Assembly (NCBI GenBank): GCA_037447655.1
Contig: JBBHKE010000655.1
Span: 62,001 to 126,000, forward strand
DNA: 64,000 bases
Direction of reading: 5' to 3'
Source of the DNA: Zygnema cylindricum
Lineage: Eukaryota; Streptophyta; Zygnematophyceae; Zygnematales; Zygnemataceae
The position numbers were made by a program, and so were the translations under genes. Of this stretch, positions 48,341-60,150 are shown piece after piece. Below the pieces are notes generated by a model. It was not told the DNA's origin, did no database searches, and was given only the letters and a program-made list of their open reading frames with translations. Position 1 is the stretch's first letter. Every line of letters starts with the position of its first letter.

Positions 48341-48963
48341 AACAAAAAACCCTAAAAAAATCCTAAAAATAAAAACTCCGAAAAACAAAAACAGAAACCT
48401 TATAAAAAACCCTATAAAAAGAAAAAGACCCCTAGTAATATATATATCCTACTTTTCACTGTGTGAATAAATGCTATTACCATGATGAATCGTTACTATT
48501 CTTCTTCAACGTGTTTTGTCTCGAGCTTGGGGAATTAGGTTAATTTCAGGGTTAGGAGCAGAATAAACAATTATCTGTTTTTATTTTGTCTTTTGTGCTT
48601 GTTGCTATTGCACATTTTTTGTGTTTATCCCATCAATAGGCATAGAAGATATCAGTGTTCTTATCATGTTGTTTCAATGTCTTTTTCATGGAAATTTAGT
48701 GTGGAAACCACAATTGTACGGGCTAAAACAGCCCCAGAGTGTGGAACTGAACATAGGCAAAAATTTTGTTTTCAGAAAGTTTCAAAGACAAAGATTACCC
48801 TTTGCCCTTTAGGGACTCTGTTTGTCATTATTGTTGTGTACAAAGTCAATTTCATATTCACATTTCCTCTCTTGGCATCATTACTAGCGTTAAAACTATG
48901 GTACATTGATAATTTTGTGTCACAAACAAAAACCCTAAAAAAACCCTTAAAATCCCTACAAAC
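48340..48963. repeat. Telomere-like CCCTAAA tracts around short unique DNA
   Basis: Degenerate AAACCCTAAAA units lie at about 48342-48430 and again at about 48930-48963. Between them is about 500 bp of unique sequence with an open frame of 143 residues (48593-49024) that runs into the MITE and has no recognisable domain. Confidence 0.6.
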
Positions 48964-49741
48964 TAGTGTTGTGTATCGGCAAAAATATTATCGCGATAAC
49001 ACCGATACAGATAGTTATCGGTGAGGTCCCGATATATTGGTCCGAGACCACCAAATTCCTTATCGCCGATAACTTAAAAAAATGTAGTACGCATACAATA
49101 GTACTTTATAATATACTGTACATTATTGACTTTATATAGCGAGGCATGCCACGGATAAGAATCTGTTCCGTATTCTGTTTACTTGAAGTTTATTAAGGAC
49201 AACCCAGCACATAAACGTTGGCAAATTTAAAACAATAGTTTATAGTTCTAAAACTACAGTACCGAAACGAAAAAATTAAACTACATTGTAAATTTGTAAA
49301 ATCAAACTTATTTGGAAACCAGGCGAACAAACGAACAGAGGAGACGAACAAATCTGTCATACTACCGCCATTTACTGCCACCGTCTTTTGAAAATTCAAA
49401 AGGACATTCTGGAAGGGTATGGGAGCGAGAAACCCGAGTAAAACCCCCTTAAATTAGAAATAATCAAGCAAATATCGCGATTTTTTCCCGAAATCGGGGG
49501 AAGGGGATCTGCGGCTCGTCAGGGGAATAACCCGTACAGTTGCGTGTACGAGAAGAACATTTAGCTGTACGGAACCATCAGTTATCGATATCAGTGTTAT
49601 CGCCGATGAACAACCGATATTATTGGTTGTTTATCGGTGATTACATCGATGTTGATATATCGTGCCAATATATCGATTAGCTGCAGCCCGAAAAAAGGCC
49701 CATATTGGTTATCGGCAAATCCTTGCCGATACACAACACTA
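48964..49741. mobile_element. hAT-like MITE (778 bp) inserted in telomere-like tract
   Basis: It starts TAGTGTTGTGTATCGGCAAA and ends CTTGCCGATACACAACACTA. The 8-bp flanks CTACAAAC and ATAAAAAC agree at 6 of 8 positions. It is longer than its relatives at 16097 and 54100, with a central unrelated segment. Confidence 0.75.
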
Positions 49742-49885
49742 ATAAAAACCCTAGAAAGCCCTACAAAACCCTTAAAAACCCTCAAAACCCTTAAAAAACT
49801 GAAAAACCCTAAAAACCCAAAAAATCCCTTAAAACCCTTAAACAAAACCCTTAAAACACCTAAATCCCCAAAAAACCCTAGGTGA
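49742..49885. repeat. Degenerate interstitial telomere-like tract
   Basis: About 20 units vary between AAAACCCT, AAACCCTTA and AAAACCCTAG. These are variants of the plant-type CCCTAAA telomere repeat, continuing the tract on the other side of the MITE. Confidence 0.65.
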
Positions 49886-52330
49886 ATCGGGATTTTGCAA
49901 AGGCATCCTCGTTCCCAGATATCTCACTTTCCTAATAAGCCTTATTATTATTGTTATTATTTATTTAAGTTGGCTTCCCTTACACTCTCTAAGAGATGTC
50001 ATATTTAATTCGTACTCTTATTATATAGAGTTTTTTAATCAACTACAGATACTTCCCTTCGTCCTGAACCGAAATGAAAAAATAATATTGAAAACAAAAC
50101 TAAAAAAACGGAAAATAACGGAAAATAACAGAAAAAAAAAGGAAAGTGAAACTCGTAGTCCTTCGACCTTTTTTTTACCTCTCAACACACTGGAGTTAAT
50201 GCGACTCCTTCATACGACTCCTTCAGGTAACCAGAAACGGAACCAAAACTGAAACTAAAACTGAAACCAACTCTGAGATTGTAACTAAAACTACAATAGA
50301 AACAATGACTGAATCTGAAGAAATTCTAAAACTGTGACTGAAACTGAAGAAATTTTAACCAAACTCCCAGTCTATACAATTGCAGAGAGCACAAAAGAAC
50401 AGAATGTCAAACAAAAACCAATTAAACCAAGTAAACCATCCAAATAGTATGGAACAACAAACGGAGGAAAAGTCCACAAACGGAACATTTAAACAACAAT
50501 TCTGACAGAACTCGGGCAGAATCAAACATTTAAACAAAATAAAAACGAACATTGCGGAAGCACTAACTGACAAAAATGGAACAACTAACCGACATGCAGA
50601 AGTCATTACCCAAGGAAAAAAAGGTAGTCTTCCTAAATAGTAATTAGTGCTGTCATAATATGTCTTTTTTTTTAACTCCCGATGGGGTAAAAAGTAAAAA
50701 ATAAATACACAACCGGCAGAGCTCGAGGACAGTGTACGGACAAAAGAGAAAAGATTCACACCATTTAAAGTTGAACCCAACGTTTAAAACTTAAATCAAA
50801 ACCAAGTTATTGAACTTTAATATGTGTGACGTGACCATACAGGCCATTTGAAGATCGATTTCCGTACAGTACAGATTTTTTTAACAACAAATGAATAAAA
50901 AAAAAAAAAAAAAATGTTAAAAAAAAAAAAAAAAAAACATAAAATAACGACTCTAAAAACAGCTACTTCTACAAAAAAAAGGAACGATATGAAACAAAAA
51001 ACTAAGAAAAAAAAGGCCCTAAACAAATAATCGGATCACTTGAATGGAACAAAAAAGGCAAAATGAATAAATGTTACTCGAGATCAAACGACAAAAAACT
51101 GAAAACAATGAGAAAACTACATGACAAGCAAATAGAAAAATCTAAAGGCGAGAATAAAAACCTATTAAGGAGAAAAACAAGACATCGAAACCTAATAAGA
51201 TTACAAATTGCAAGTTTTAAATGTGAACTTCACTTCTAGAAGAACAAAACTTCCTATTTGCGAAAGAAATAAACTTCATGAATAATTATTCTACCAAAAA
51301 AAAAAACAGAAAATATGTATATATATACATGGAACTCCATTTGGATAATATATTTTCAAATGTTGTCAGCTAAAACTTTTTAAATAGAAAAAAAAAAGTG
51401 AACATAAATATACTTGTAACAAAGAAAACTGCAGAAAAATCCTATTTCGAGACCACAAAAATCTTGTAAACAACTTAATACTGTTTATTACTGTAGATTG
51501 ACACTTTCTAATTAGAGTCCGGCGTGATTCCATTCAATAATAATTCAACAACTTTCCAATTAAAAATAAAATAGGAGTCATTCCCAAAAACCGGAATAAA
51601 AAGCTCAAACAAAAGCTAAAAAGTGAATTCCACATACCTATTGTGTGTTTGAAACTACACAAGAATAGGACAAAAAATTGAATCGCGAAAAACCTGTCAA
51701 ATTTCTTTTTTTTTTTAAATCCCAAAAGGTAACAGATTCCTAAGAAAAATGAGAGGAAAGATTGATTAAAAAAAAGAAAAAAAAGTAAAAAAAAAGAGGT
51801 AAAAAAAAGAAGATAAAGAGTAGATGTAGGAAATAAAAATGTTAGGTAGGGGAAAAAAAAAGATGAGAAAAAAAACAGATAAAAAGTGAAAAAGGAGGAA
51901 GAGAAGGTTTTATGAGTGCGTACATTCATAGACAGAATTGAATTAAGAAATAAAAGAAAACTTTGTACAATTTCCAATACTGTCGTCACCAAAAAGTACA
52001 CTGACTATTGAAATAGTACACCTAATTACCACATCCCTGGCACCGAATAAAAAAAAAAAAAAGGAAAGGCAAAAAGGGACAAAAAAAGGAAAGAAAAAAA
52101 AAAGAATCTGAATACTTCCAATAAAGGGCGAAAATACTAAAAAAGGCAAAGAATGAAAGATACGTCTATCCATGTGGAACAAGAGAACCTCCCTCTCCTT
52201 CTCCCTCTCCTTCTCCCTCTCCCTCGTCTTGCTTTTTCATCTTCTTTGTAACTTTATGCGAGAGACCCTTTAACCCTAACTCCTGTGAGAAAACCTAAAA
52301 TCTCCCCTACCGCCCTAGCTTTCGAAACTC
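49886..52330. other. A-rich low-complexity region downstream of the basic-repeat gene
   Basis: The region has GAAACTGAAACTAAAACT repeats at 50230-50350 and poly-A runs at 50898-50937. Many lysine- or phenylalanine-rich open frames (such as 50355-50780 and 51534-52001, minus) reflect composition only. The 3' UTR of the gene at 52335 may lie at the right edge. Confidence 0.5.
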
Positions 52331-52334
52331 CTCT

Positions 52335-53096
52335 CTAATTGTGGAGAGCAGTGGGGGGGGGCTGGGGGGCCTCCATATCTTCTCTCCTGAAATTCGCCAT
52401 AATTTGATGTGGTAAAACTAACTGTCCTCTCTGTCTCCTATGCATTTGCATCAAAGAACTTCCTCCTCCTCCTCCTCCTCCTCCTCCTCCTCCTCCATGA
52501 ATCCCGTGTAACAGAGACTCCTGGTCCAACTCGTTGCTCCCTTCACTCCCCACTTCAGGAACAGGACCATTTCTGCTCATATCCAACTCCCCCCCTCCTC
52601 CACCTCCTCCTCCGCCTTCTACTCCTCCTATTCCTTCCCCTCCTATTCCTCCACTTACTACTACTACTACTCCAACTCCTGCTCCTCCTCCTCCCCCTCC
52701 CCCTCCTTCTCTGAGTGCAATCCCAGGTCCAGGAGCCATAGTTGGGGGGGCCTCCAACAGCCTCATATTCAGTTGTTGTTGTTGCTGTTGTTGTTGAGGT
52801 GCGTCTAAAAGTTTAACATTAGGCTGTGCCTCTAACAACAGTCGTTTTGCAGCTTCTGCTTCAGCTTTCTTTTTGGCTCGATGTCGTCGTTGTCTCTCTG
52901 TAGCCTTCCTTCTCCTCTCCAGTTCCGTTTGACTCAACACATGGAAAGTCCCAGCCGCTTCCGCCTCCTTCATTTGCGCCTCTTTTCTTTTCGCCCGATA
53001 TCTCCTCTGTCTCTCTGTCGCCTTCCTCCTCTGTTCCGCCATTTTTTTACTAAATTCTTCGGCGCTGTTTACATCTCCTCCGTGTAATAACGCCAT
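52335..53096 (-). CDS. Hypothetical basic, Gln/Gly-rich protein with duplicated Arg-rich motif
   Basis: The frame stays open for 288 codons, but its first 35 codons lie in a truncated MITE, so I prefer the internal Met at 53096 (MALLHGGD), giving 253 residues. It contains two copies of a basic helix: RRKATERQRRYRAKRK (about residues 22-37) and RRKATERQRRHRAKKK (about 60-75), each followed by Ala/Glu-rich sequence that should be helical. An eight-residue Gln run, three Gly runs and a Val run follow. The basic repeats resemble nuclear-localisation or bZIP-like basic regions, but no leucine zipper is evident and I do not recognise the family. The Gly runs come from trinucleotide repeats. Non-random charge patterning and the near-perfect duplication argue for real coding. 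It may be a nuclear or nucleic-acid-binding protein, or an orphan product of a mobile element. Confidence 0.5.
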   Translation of the reverse strand: MALLHGGDVNSAEEFSKKMAEQRRKATERQRRYRAKRKEAQMKEAEAAGTFHVLSQTELERRRKATERQRRHRAKKKAEAEAAKRLLLEAQPNVKLLDAPQQQQQQQQLNMRLLEAPPTMAPGPGIALREGGGGGGGGAGVGVVVVVSGGIGGEGIGGVEGGGGGGGGGELDMSRNGPVPEVGSEGSNELDQESLLHGIHGGGGGGGGGGGGSSLMQMHRRQRGQLVLPHQIMANFRREDMEAPQPPPTALHN

Positions 53097-53106
53097 AAAT
53101 CCTCCA

Positions 53107-53564
53107 CCATTCACCAGAAAAAAAAAAAAAAGTCGGTTACGGTGGGTCAAGCTAAAAACGAAAAAAAAAGAAAATTTTGTACTGTCCATACAATCCAACA
53201 TTATTGTACTTTGTACTCTTTAGTATCGTGGAAGTACTTGACATCTTGATTAGCGTTGCAGATGTGACACGGTAATAACACTTCATTTCGCAATTCTTAG
53301 GGAACGCGACAAATTGTAATTATTGGCTTATTCATACGTCGTAAAAAACTAAGATTTTTTTTTGTTCTTTTCCGGTTACGGGCGGGTACGGTTAGTCTCG
53401 AGAAATCGAGTTTCAGTTAACTTTTTTTATCGTAAATGCCGGTCAGTTAACGGTTAACAATTTTGGAGAGTGACATAACCCAGTCAGGCGTCGGTTACTC
53501 AGATTTTGAAAAAAAAAAAACGGTCGGTTTCGGTTATGTAAAATTTTGTCTTTTGCGACCTCTG
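53107..53564. mobile_element. Truncated CAGAGGTCGCAA MITE joined to the gene at 52335
   Basis: It ends in CTTTTGCGACCTCTG at 53564 and follows the family inwards as far as the poly-A before GGTTACGG. The outer ~115 bp of the left end are missing, and there is an internal insertion of roughly 110 bp compared with the 459-bp copies. It abuts the coding region of the basic-repeat protein, so it would form that gene's 5' flank. Confidence 0.7.
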
Positions 53565-53566
53565 GT

Positions 53567-54025
53567 CAGAGGTCGCAAAAGTCAAAAATTTAGATAGCCA
53601 AACCGACCGTTTTTTTTTTTTCAAAATCTTAGTACCCGACACCCGACTGGGTTATGTCACACCCCTAAATTGTTAACCGTTACCAGAAGCACGTTTACGA
53701 AAATAAAAGTTAATCGGAATTCGATTTCTCGCTACTACCCGTACCCACCGGTACCCGGATAAGTACAAAACTAATGGTACATTTCCCTTATACAAATACC
53801 AAGAGTACAAAGTACAATAATGTTGGATAGTATGGACAGTTCAAAACTTTCATTTTTTTCGTTTTTTGCTTACCTGACCGTAACCATTTTTTTTTTTTTT
53901 TTTTGTGAATCAACCGCCAGAATCCGCCCGGCCCCCCAAATTTAACAACCGAATCCGTTCCGAATCCGACGCGGGCGGTCGGTTAACGGTCGGTCACGGT
54001 TTCGTTTGACCATTTGCGGCCTCTG
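53567..54025. mobile_element. CAGAGGTCGCAA MITE (459 bp), inverted relative to its neighbour
   Basis: It starts CAGAGGTCGCAAAAGTC and ends TTTGCGGCCTCTG. It is separated from the neighbouring copy by only 2 bp (GT), so the two form a head-to-head palindrome centred at about 53565. Confidence 0.85.
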
Positions 54026-54077
54026 TGCTTCAGTATGGAACTTTCATTATGGAAGCATACCTATGGACTACAAACCC

Positions 54078-54098
54078 ATATATATATATATATATATA
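54078..54098. repeat. (TA)n microsatellite
   Basis: A short TA repeat directly precedes the hAT-like MITE. A matching (AT)n of about 58 bp follows the element, so the MITE probably inserted into one TA repeat. Confidence 0.9.
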
Positions 54099-54099
54099 C

Positions 54100-54550
54100 T
54101 AGTGTTGTGTATCGATGGGGTTTTGCCGATAATCGACATGTCCCTTTTTTTGGCTTACAGATAATCAATATATTGGTACAATATATCATCACTGATGTTT
54201 TCGCGATAACAAACCGATATTATCAATTTTTTATCGCGATTACACCAATACCGACAACTATCAGTGATAAATGTACGGTTATTCCGTAGAGATATACGGA
54301 TAATTGTTCGTACTGCTATTACACAAAGTATTGAACAGATTGTCATACATGGCATGCCACACTATATACAGTAAACAATATAATACAATGTATTATAAAG
54401 GACTATTATATAGCGTACTATCTTTTTTTATACTTATCGCCAAAAAGGAATTTGCTGGTCTCGAGGGATATAACGGGACCCCTCACCATTTGATAACCGA
54501 TAACTATCAGTATCGGTTTTATCGCGATAATTTTTTGCCGATACACAACA

Positions 54551-54553
<3 letters not shown>
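54100..54553. mobile_element. hAT-like MITE (454 bp) within a TA repeat
   Basis: It starts TAGTGTTGTGTATCGATGGG and ends GCCGATACACAACACTA. Its interior is rich in ATCGCGAT palindromes. The TA-rich flanks make a target duplication untestable. Confidence 0.75.
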
Positions 54554-54615
<62 letters not shown>

Positions 54616-54711
54616 TATCGGTACGTGAAAAAGGTAAGTATTGTTCAACGGTAAAAGGCCACCAATACATAATACTATCAAAACACACACACACACACAT
54701 ACACACACACT
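54554..54711. repeat. (AT)n and (AC)n microsatellites
   Basis: An (AT)n tract lies at 54555-54611 and an (AC)n tract at about 54680-54710. Confidence 0.95.
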
Positions 54712-56336
54712 AATACCTACTACACCATGAATCGTTATTACTGTAAAGAAACTATTGGGGTAAGAAATTATTAAAGTAAAAGAAAAATAATAGTGATATT
54801 GATTCTATTTTGGTTCAAAGGCTTAACGCCAACCAATATAAACGCTAATTTATACATGTAACATTAGGGGCGTATTCCCATGTAACCAAAACTTATTACT
54901 ACTTTGTTTTTTAACAAAGATTCGCAGTGGTACTGGTAGAGTGTTCCAATATTCGGCAACGGAATCGTTACCTTAAATTATGACGGATGTAGATGTGGGT
55001 GTAATCGGTGAAGGTTGTAGACAATTACAAAAATAGTGACAATTTATGACATTTACAAAACAACGAATATTATAGACATCTAGTTTTTTTGCATTGTACA
55101 TGTATAAGGTTTGACATATTTTGAATTCATGCTCACTTGTGATAGCGTCGACGTCACTAATTCCAAGACTTTGAGTCATAGTTTCCCATCAAAATACGCC
55201 AAAAGTTTTGAAAGTAATATTTTTTGGAGGTCTTTCATTTGATACCATTATTGCCACATTTCATTCTAAGAATTGTGAGAAAGACGTGGTAGTGGGAGAG
55301 GAAGAGAGAGAGAGAGAGGGAAAGAGAGAGCCCCCTTCACGAACTTTACTTTTGCGAAATGGCATCCGTTGCGCGAGACCCCTCCACACCCCCTGCACGG
55401 AATAAAGTACGTTCAGGTTGAAAACGGACAGTTGGTTTTTTTTTTTGGGTCCTCTACGTACTTCAAAAAAGTTTTAAAAAATGTGTGACGCTTGCCACAA
55501 CGTCTTTCTATTATTTTATAACTTGTTGCTTTAACTAAAATCACCTGCGAGGTGATTTCACTTTTAAGTTTGAAGATGAGTTGGACTTGCACGAAAGTGG
55601 GTCGAAATGCGCAAGACGACGAATGGTTGTACATTTAAAGTTTCAAGATGACGCAAATTAGACCGTGGTATTCTCATTCTTTTTGGTATGGTTGACGGTT
55701 TTCTCATTGCAAGCTAAGTTTTGGAGGAAAACCAGAGAAAAAAATCCTTACTTTATCACATGGGAACAAGCCTTAATTGCATACAAATTTCCATATTGTA
55801 ATTGATATAGTGTGTGTCCACATTCTAACATCCATGAACAAGTTCGCGCTGTTTTCCTTTCTTTTTATCCCTAGGGATCAAATTTGAGTGCGCTTTCCCT
55901 TGTCGACGCTATCACTCTCTAGCGTCGACGTCGTTAGTTGAAAATACAGTACAGTATATGAAATAAAGAGTATTGACACATTTCATACGCTACTTCTATT
56001 TTAGGTGCGACGGTCAAAATTTAGTGTGTGTCGAGTTAGTATTATCAATTCACGGTTTACTGTTTGTGTGGACCGCAGTTGAACGAGTAGAACGTTTGTG
56101 GACATCGTCCACATTTTTTCCTTCGTCCGATAGTCGAACTAACGTGACTCACAAAAGTTGGAAGTTCACACTACAGTAGGTTAAGATCAAAGCAACTAGC
56201 GGTGTATACTTTTACATTTTTATCTTTATTGTATACTTTACAAATCAAAAGTTTACGATCAGACGTAAACGTGTACAATATGTAGACGTCAAATTTGCTC
56301 TACGGGGACAAAAATATACGTCTGGGTACTGCATAG
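54712..56336. repeat. TACACCG-type MITE end and dispersed repeat copy
   Basis: A TACACCATGAATCGTTATTA end lies at 54721 without a clear partner. The region 54870-55860 is a copy of the dispersed family at 35560-37000, including the GAGGTGATTTC block and a (GA)n at 55300-55330. No gene is recognised. Confidence 0.5.
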
Positions 56337-56539
56337 TACACCGCGAGTCGTAATTAGAGTAAAGAAATAATTGAGTCAAAAAACGAAAAAAAAAATTAGA
56401 GTTGTTAACTCTATTTTGGGTAATAAACCCTTTTCAAAATAAAAATTACTCTAATTTATCAATAACTCTTATTTGGGCGTAAATTTTGGCGTTGAATATA
56501 TCTAATATAAATTAGGTACACGTACAAAATCTAACAAAA

Positions 56540-57333
56540 CGTAACAGAATCTTTGGCATAGAACCCGATGTACCTTTTATAATGCACGTAACAAATGTTA
56601 CAGACATTTGTTTCGACGGTCCGGATAAAAATGCGATGTGAAATCCACGGCCGTGGTGCAAGCCGCGATTCTGGAAAGGCCGCCTTGGCGTTTTCGCGCG
56701 CCGCCACTCTGGATGACACGTGGGGACATCGTACGTGGTTGTGGAATTTCCGGAGTGCAAGACAACAAGCTCGGATGTGACAAATATCACCTGTATGGCC
56801 TGTCGTACAGCTGCCGTACAAAAAGTACACCGGGGCCTGTACTTTTTTTTACGCTACAGTCTTGTGATTGGCGCGGTACTTCAGTAGAAGGGGCTTTAGA
56901 GAGGGAATAGGACTTCGAATATTTTGGGTAGGTAGCCGCCTCATCAAAGAGCATCTTGTATAAAAGGAAAACTTTGGCTAGCCATATCTATCAACTCAGT
57001 TGACCATTTTCAAAGATTCTTGTTGCTGCGGACTCAGGGGAGTCCACGCTACATAGGGGTGTAGCCGGTCAGAGTTTTTGCATGCCGGGGTGGCTGCATT
57101 TCTAAGGGAAAGTCAACGTGGGTGAATGTGTCCAAATCTCATATTCTAACTTTGCATTCTGTGGTGGAACTGAGCACACAGAAAGTCTTAATTCACACGG
57201 GTGAAGCTGTAATGGGGTTTTGATTGTCAAGGGGTCAATCCTTTGGGTTTATATAAACTTGGATTCGACACTATTTAGATTAGCTTCTTTTGATCTGCTA
57301 ATTCAGTGTGGCAATGGAGCCAAGAGAATTTCA
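56540..57333 (+). repeat. 5'-truncated LTR-family copy
   Basis: In plus orientation it shows GATGACACGTGGGGACATCG, a good TATA box (TTGTATAAAAGG near 56955), the TTTATATAAACTTGG block and the AATTTCA end at 57333. The left edge is vague. It abuts degenerate copia RNase H sequence. Confidence 0.65.
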
Positions 57334-58280
57334 ACTAAACCATAACTTAAAGTTCAAACCAAATATCTAAAAAATATTTTAACACTCTCCCAATGACACT
57401 TCGTAGGTGTTTGACAATATTTACACACAATCTAACGTGCTGAAATATCGGTCTGGTTGCAACACTAAGATACATCAAACAACCAAACTGCTCTACATAA
57501 TACATCGGTTGGCCACGCGGCTTTACTCCGTGGGATCAAAGGTATATTTAAAGCGGCATTCAACGCGAAACTGCTAACACCGAAATATGTTCGACTAAGT
57601 TTGGAAACAAACTCATCTCGTATCACCTCAATACCAAGAATGTACCTAGCTTCTACTAAGTCATTAACATTGAAGAATTTACTAAGAAAACATTTGAATC
57701 ACTAAATCCTTTCAAGACTATGTGAAATCATAATAAAATCATCAACATACACACTGAAAACAATTTGATCAACTCCTTCTCTTTTCACGTAAACACCTAA
57801 ATCTGAAAATGTACGTACAAAACCAAAATCCAAAAGTACCTTATGAAGACAGGTATACCAAGTCCTTGGTGCTTGCTTAAGTCTATAGAGAGACTTATTC
57901 AACTTCCACACCTTGGTGCTTGCTTAATTCCATAGAGAGACTTATTCAACTTGCACACATGTCCAGGTTCGCCCAAAACTCCTTCTGGAATCTTCATGTA
58001 AACATTTTTTTCCAATTCTCCATTTAGAAAAGCAGTTTCCACATCCATTCGGTGGATATGATTTCTCTTAGCAGCAGCAATCGCAATAATCATCCTTAAA
58101 CTATCAAACTTAACCATGGGTGCATATGTTTTTGTTTAATCTATACCTTCTTTCTGCTGAAAACCATTACCAACTAATCTTGCCTTATATTTAATGATTT
58201 CACCTGATGCACCCGTCTTAGTCTTAAATACCCATTTACAATCAATGGCTTTTTTCCTTCTGGTAAAACTACTTCTTCAA
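57334..58280 (-). pseudogene. Copia C reverse transcriptase, partial
   Basis: Two frames show RT motifs: HRMDVETAFLNGELEKNVYM and LNKSLYGIKQAPR (57899-58117), then WY..LHK and the YVDD box (57702-57911). A 47-bp tandem duplication (57864 and 57911) repeats the KSLY.KQAPR segment and shifts the frame. After YVDD, degenerate sequence with ATRPIF-like RNase H motifs continues to 57334 and stops at the LTR copy. Confidence 0.8.
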
Positions 58281-58581
58281 ATGTTCCATTATCAATAATA
58301 GACTTAAGTTCTTTCTCAAAAGTTGGTTTCCACTTTTCATTCCAATCACTTGATGCTACAGCTACTGAATAAAACTTAGGATCCCCATTCAGAGGCTCAC
58401 TCGGTAATTGCTACAAAAGAAACTCATTTAACCTAACATCTAAAATAAAATTAACCGACTTATCTTTAGCATTCTTATGAAGAGTAAATCTCTCATGAGC
58501 CTTTCCTTTATTTGCTCGATTACTTCTCCTTACAACTTCTTCTTCTTCAACAACATCATCTCTCTCATCCTTCTCACTTAC

Positions 58582-59556
58582 TTATGGCAAACTACATTCG
58601 CTTATTTGTCTGCTAAGGGAACTTTCACTAGACTTAGAAATTTGACTTCGATTCTCACTTTTCAAGCTTTCAGAATCTGATTGGGAGGAGTGAGATCTCT
58701 TACCAACCTTAACAGATTTCTTTTTTTTCAATGGAAATTCTTCTGCATCCTCTTCGTCACTCTCGTCATTAATTTTGAACTCCTCCAAATTGCTCTCTTC
58801 CTCAAAATCCAAATTTTCTTCCTTATCCTTTGTAAACTCTATTGTTTTCGCCAAATTATTGGGAAACTCCACATTACTCGATTTGACAACCGTTCGAGTA
58901 ACGGGATTAAAAATCCTGTATTGACTTGAATTTTGACTATATCCAACAAAAATACCCGTCCAAGATATGGGACTGAATTTTCCCGCTCGATATCTTTTTT
59001 CGATGTAGACAGTGGCTTGGCATCCCCAAATCCTCAAATGTTGAACAGATGGAATCCTGCCACTCCACAATTCTTCAGGCGTCTTATCTCCAGAAACCGA
59101 AGTTAGTCTCATATTACAAATGTAATTTGTTGTAAAAACAGCTTCTCCCCAAAGCCTCACACTATGTTTAGTGCTATGTAGCATAGCTCTAACCATCTCT
59201 TGAAGTGTCCTATTCTTCCTCTCAGCAATGCCATTAGACTCAGGTGAGTACGCAGCTGTAAATTGCTGCTTAATCCCTCTTTTTTGACAAAAGCTTTTAA
59301 AAGCAACAAATTCTCCTCCATTATCTGATCTAACTGCTTTTAACTTTCTATCCATTTCTCTCTCAGCCATTACAACAAATTCCCGAAACTTATATAACGC
59401 TTCTGACTTATGTTTCAACAAATATACCCAACTCTTTCGACTATAATCATCCACAATGACAAAGATATACTTATGTCCTCCCATACTTAATGGTTTGACG
59501 TCTCCACATAAGTCTACATAAACAAGCTCAAAGGGAGCACTAGCTATATACCTCAC
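58582..59556 (-). pseudogene. Copia C integrase (open frame, 324 aa)
   Basis: The frame contains the three acidic positions of the integrase core: FELVYVDLCGDV, AVRSDNGGEF and YSPESNGIAERKNRT. The region after the core, with WGEAVFTTNYICN and IWGCQATVYIEK, is typical of copia, as is GIFVGYSQNSSQYRIF. An acidic and Ser-rich linker leads to a stop at 58582. This is the best-preserved coding segment of the element, so the decay is relatively recent. Confidence 0.85.
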
Positions 59557-60150
59557 ATCTTTAACAAGATGAGATTTTCTAGTCTGTTTTCTTTTGCTAC
59601 AACCATTACAACCTTAAACTTTCTCTCTGGAAACACACTCTAATCCTCTTACTGTTGCATTTTTCATCATATTCTTTATAATAGACTCAGAAGTATGACA
59701 AAGTCTATGATGCCATAAACTTAGATCTCCTCTTTTAGGACTTACATCATCGACAGAAATTACTAAACTCTGATCTTTCTGTGGTCTTATCCATTTTAAC
59801 TTACTTTGCAAACTATTAGTTACATAACCTTTTCCAAATTGATTTCCTTCTCTATCTTGGAAAACTATTCTTCCATTTTCAAACGAAGTTACTCTACCAC
59901 CATTCTTTTGTATTTGAGGAACACTAACAAGGTTTACAATTCCATCAGGAAAATACAAAGTATTGTTCAAATTCACTTTTCTTACAACAACTTGACCATT
60001 CACATTCTTGACAGGTAAATCTAATCTGACAGTTCCCACTGTATCTATCGGGACAACATGTCCATTAGCAACCGTAATAGTCTTAGGAACTGTAAGTTTT
60101 CTCAAATTCGTAAACAAACTATGATCACTACAAACATGATGAGTTGCTCA
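59557..60150 (-). pseudogene. Copia C protease and pre-integrase region
   Basis: The aspartic-protease motif reads DS-stop-AT, where copia has DSGAT: the Gly codon is TGA at 60148-60150. An open frame of 167 residues follows with the TITVANG and LYFPDGIVNLVSVPQI segments. Then comes the pre-integrase SLWHHRLCHTSE, the His/Cys-type GAG-pre-integrase motif. The frame ends at TAA at 59614-59616 just before the next CxxC. Confidence 0.8.

Noticed and set aside
48593-49024. 143-residue plus-strand frame
   Set aside because: It runs into the hAT-like MITE, and its unique part has no recognisable features.
50355-50780. Minus-strand 141-residue Phe/Cys-rich frame
   Set aside because: It has no domain or codon-pattern support and lies in an A-rich region where the opposite strand is naturally Phe-rich.
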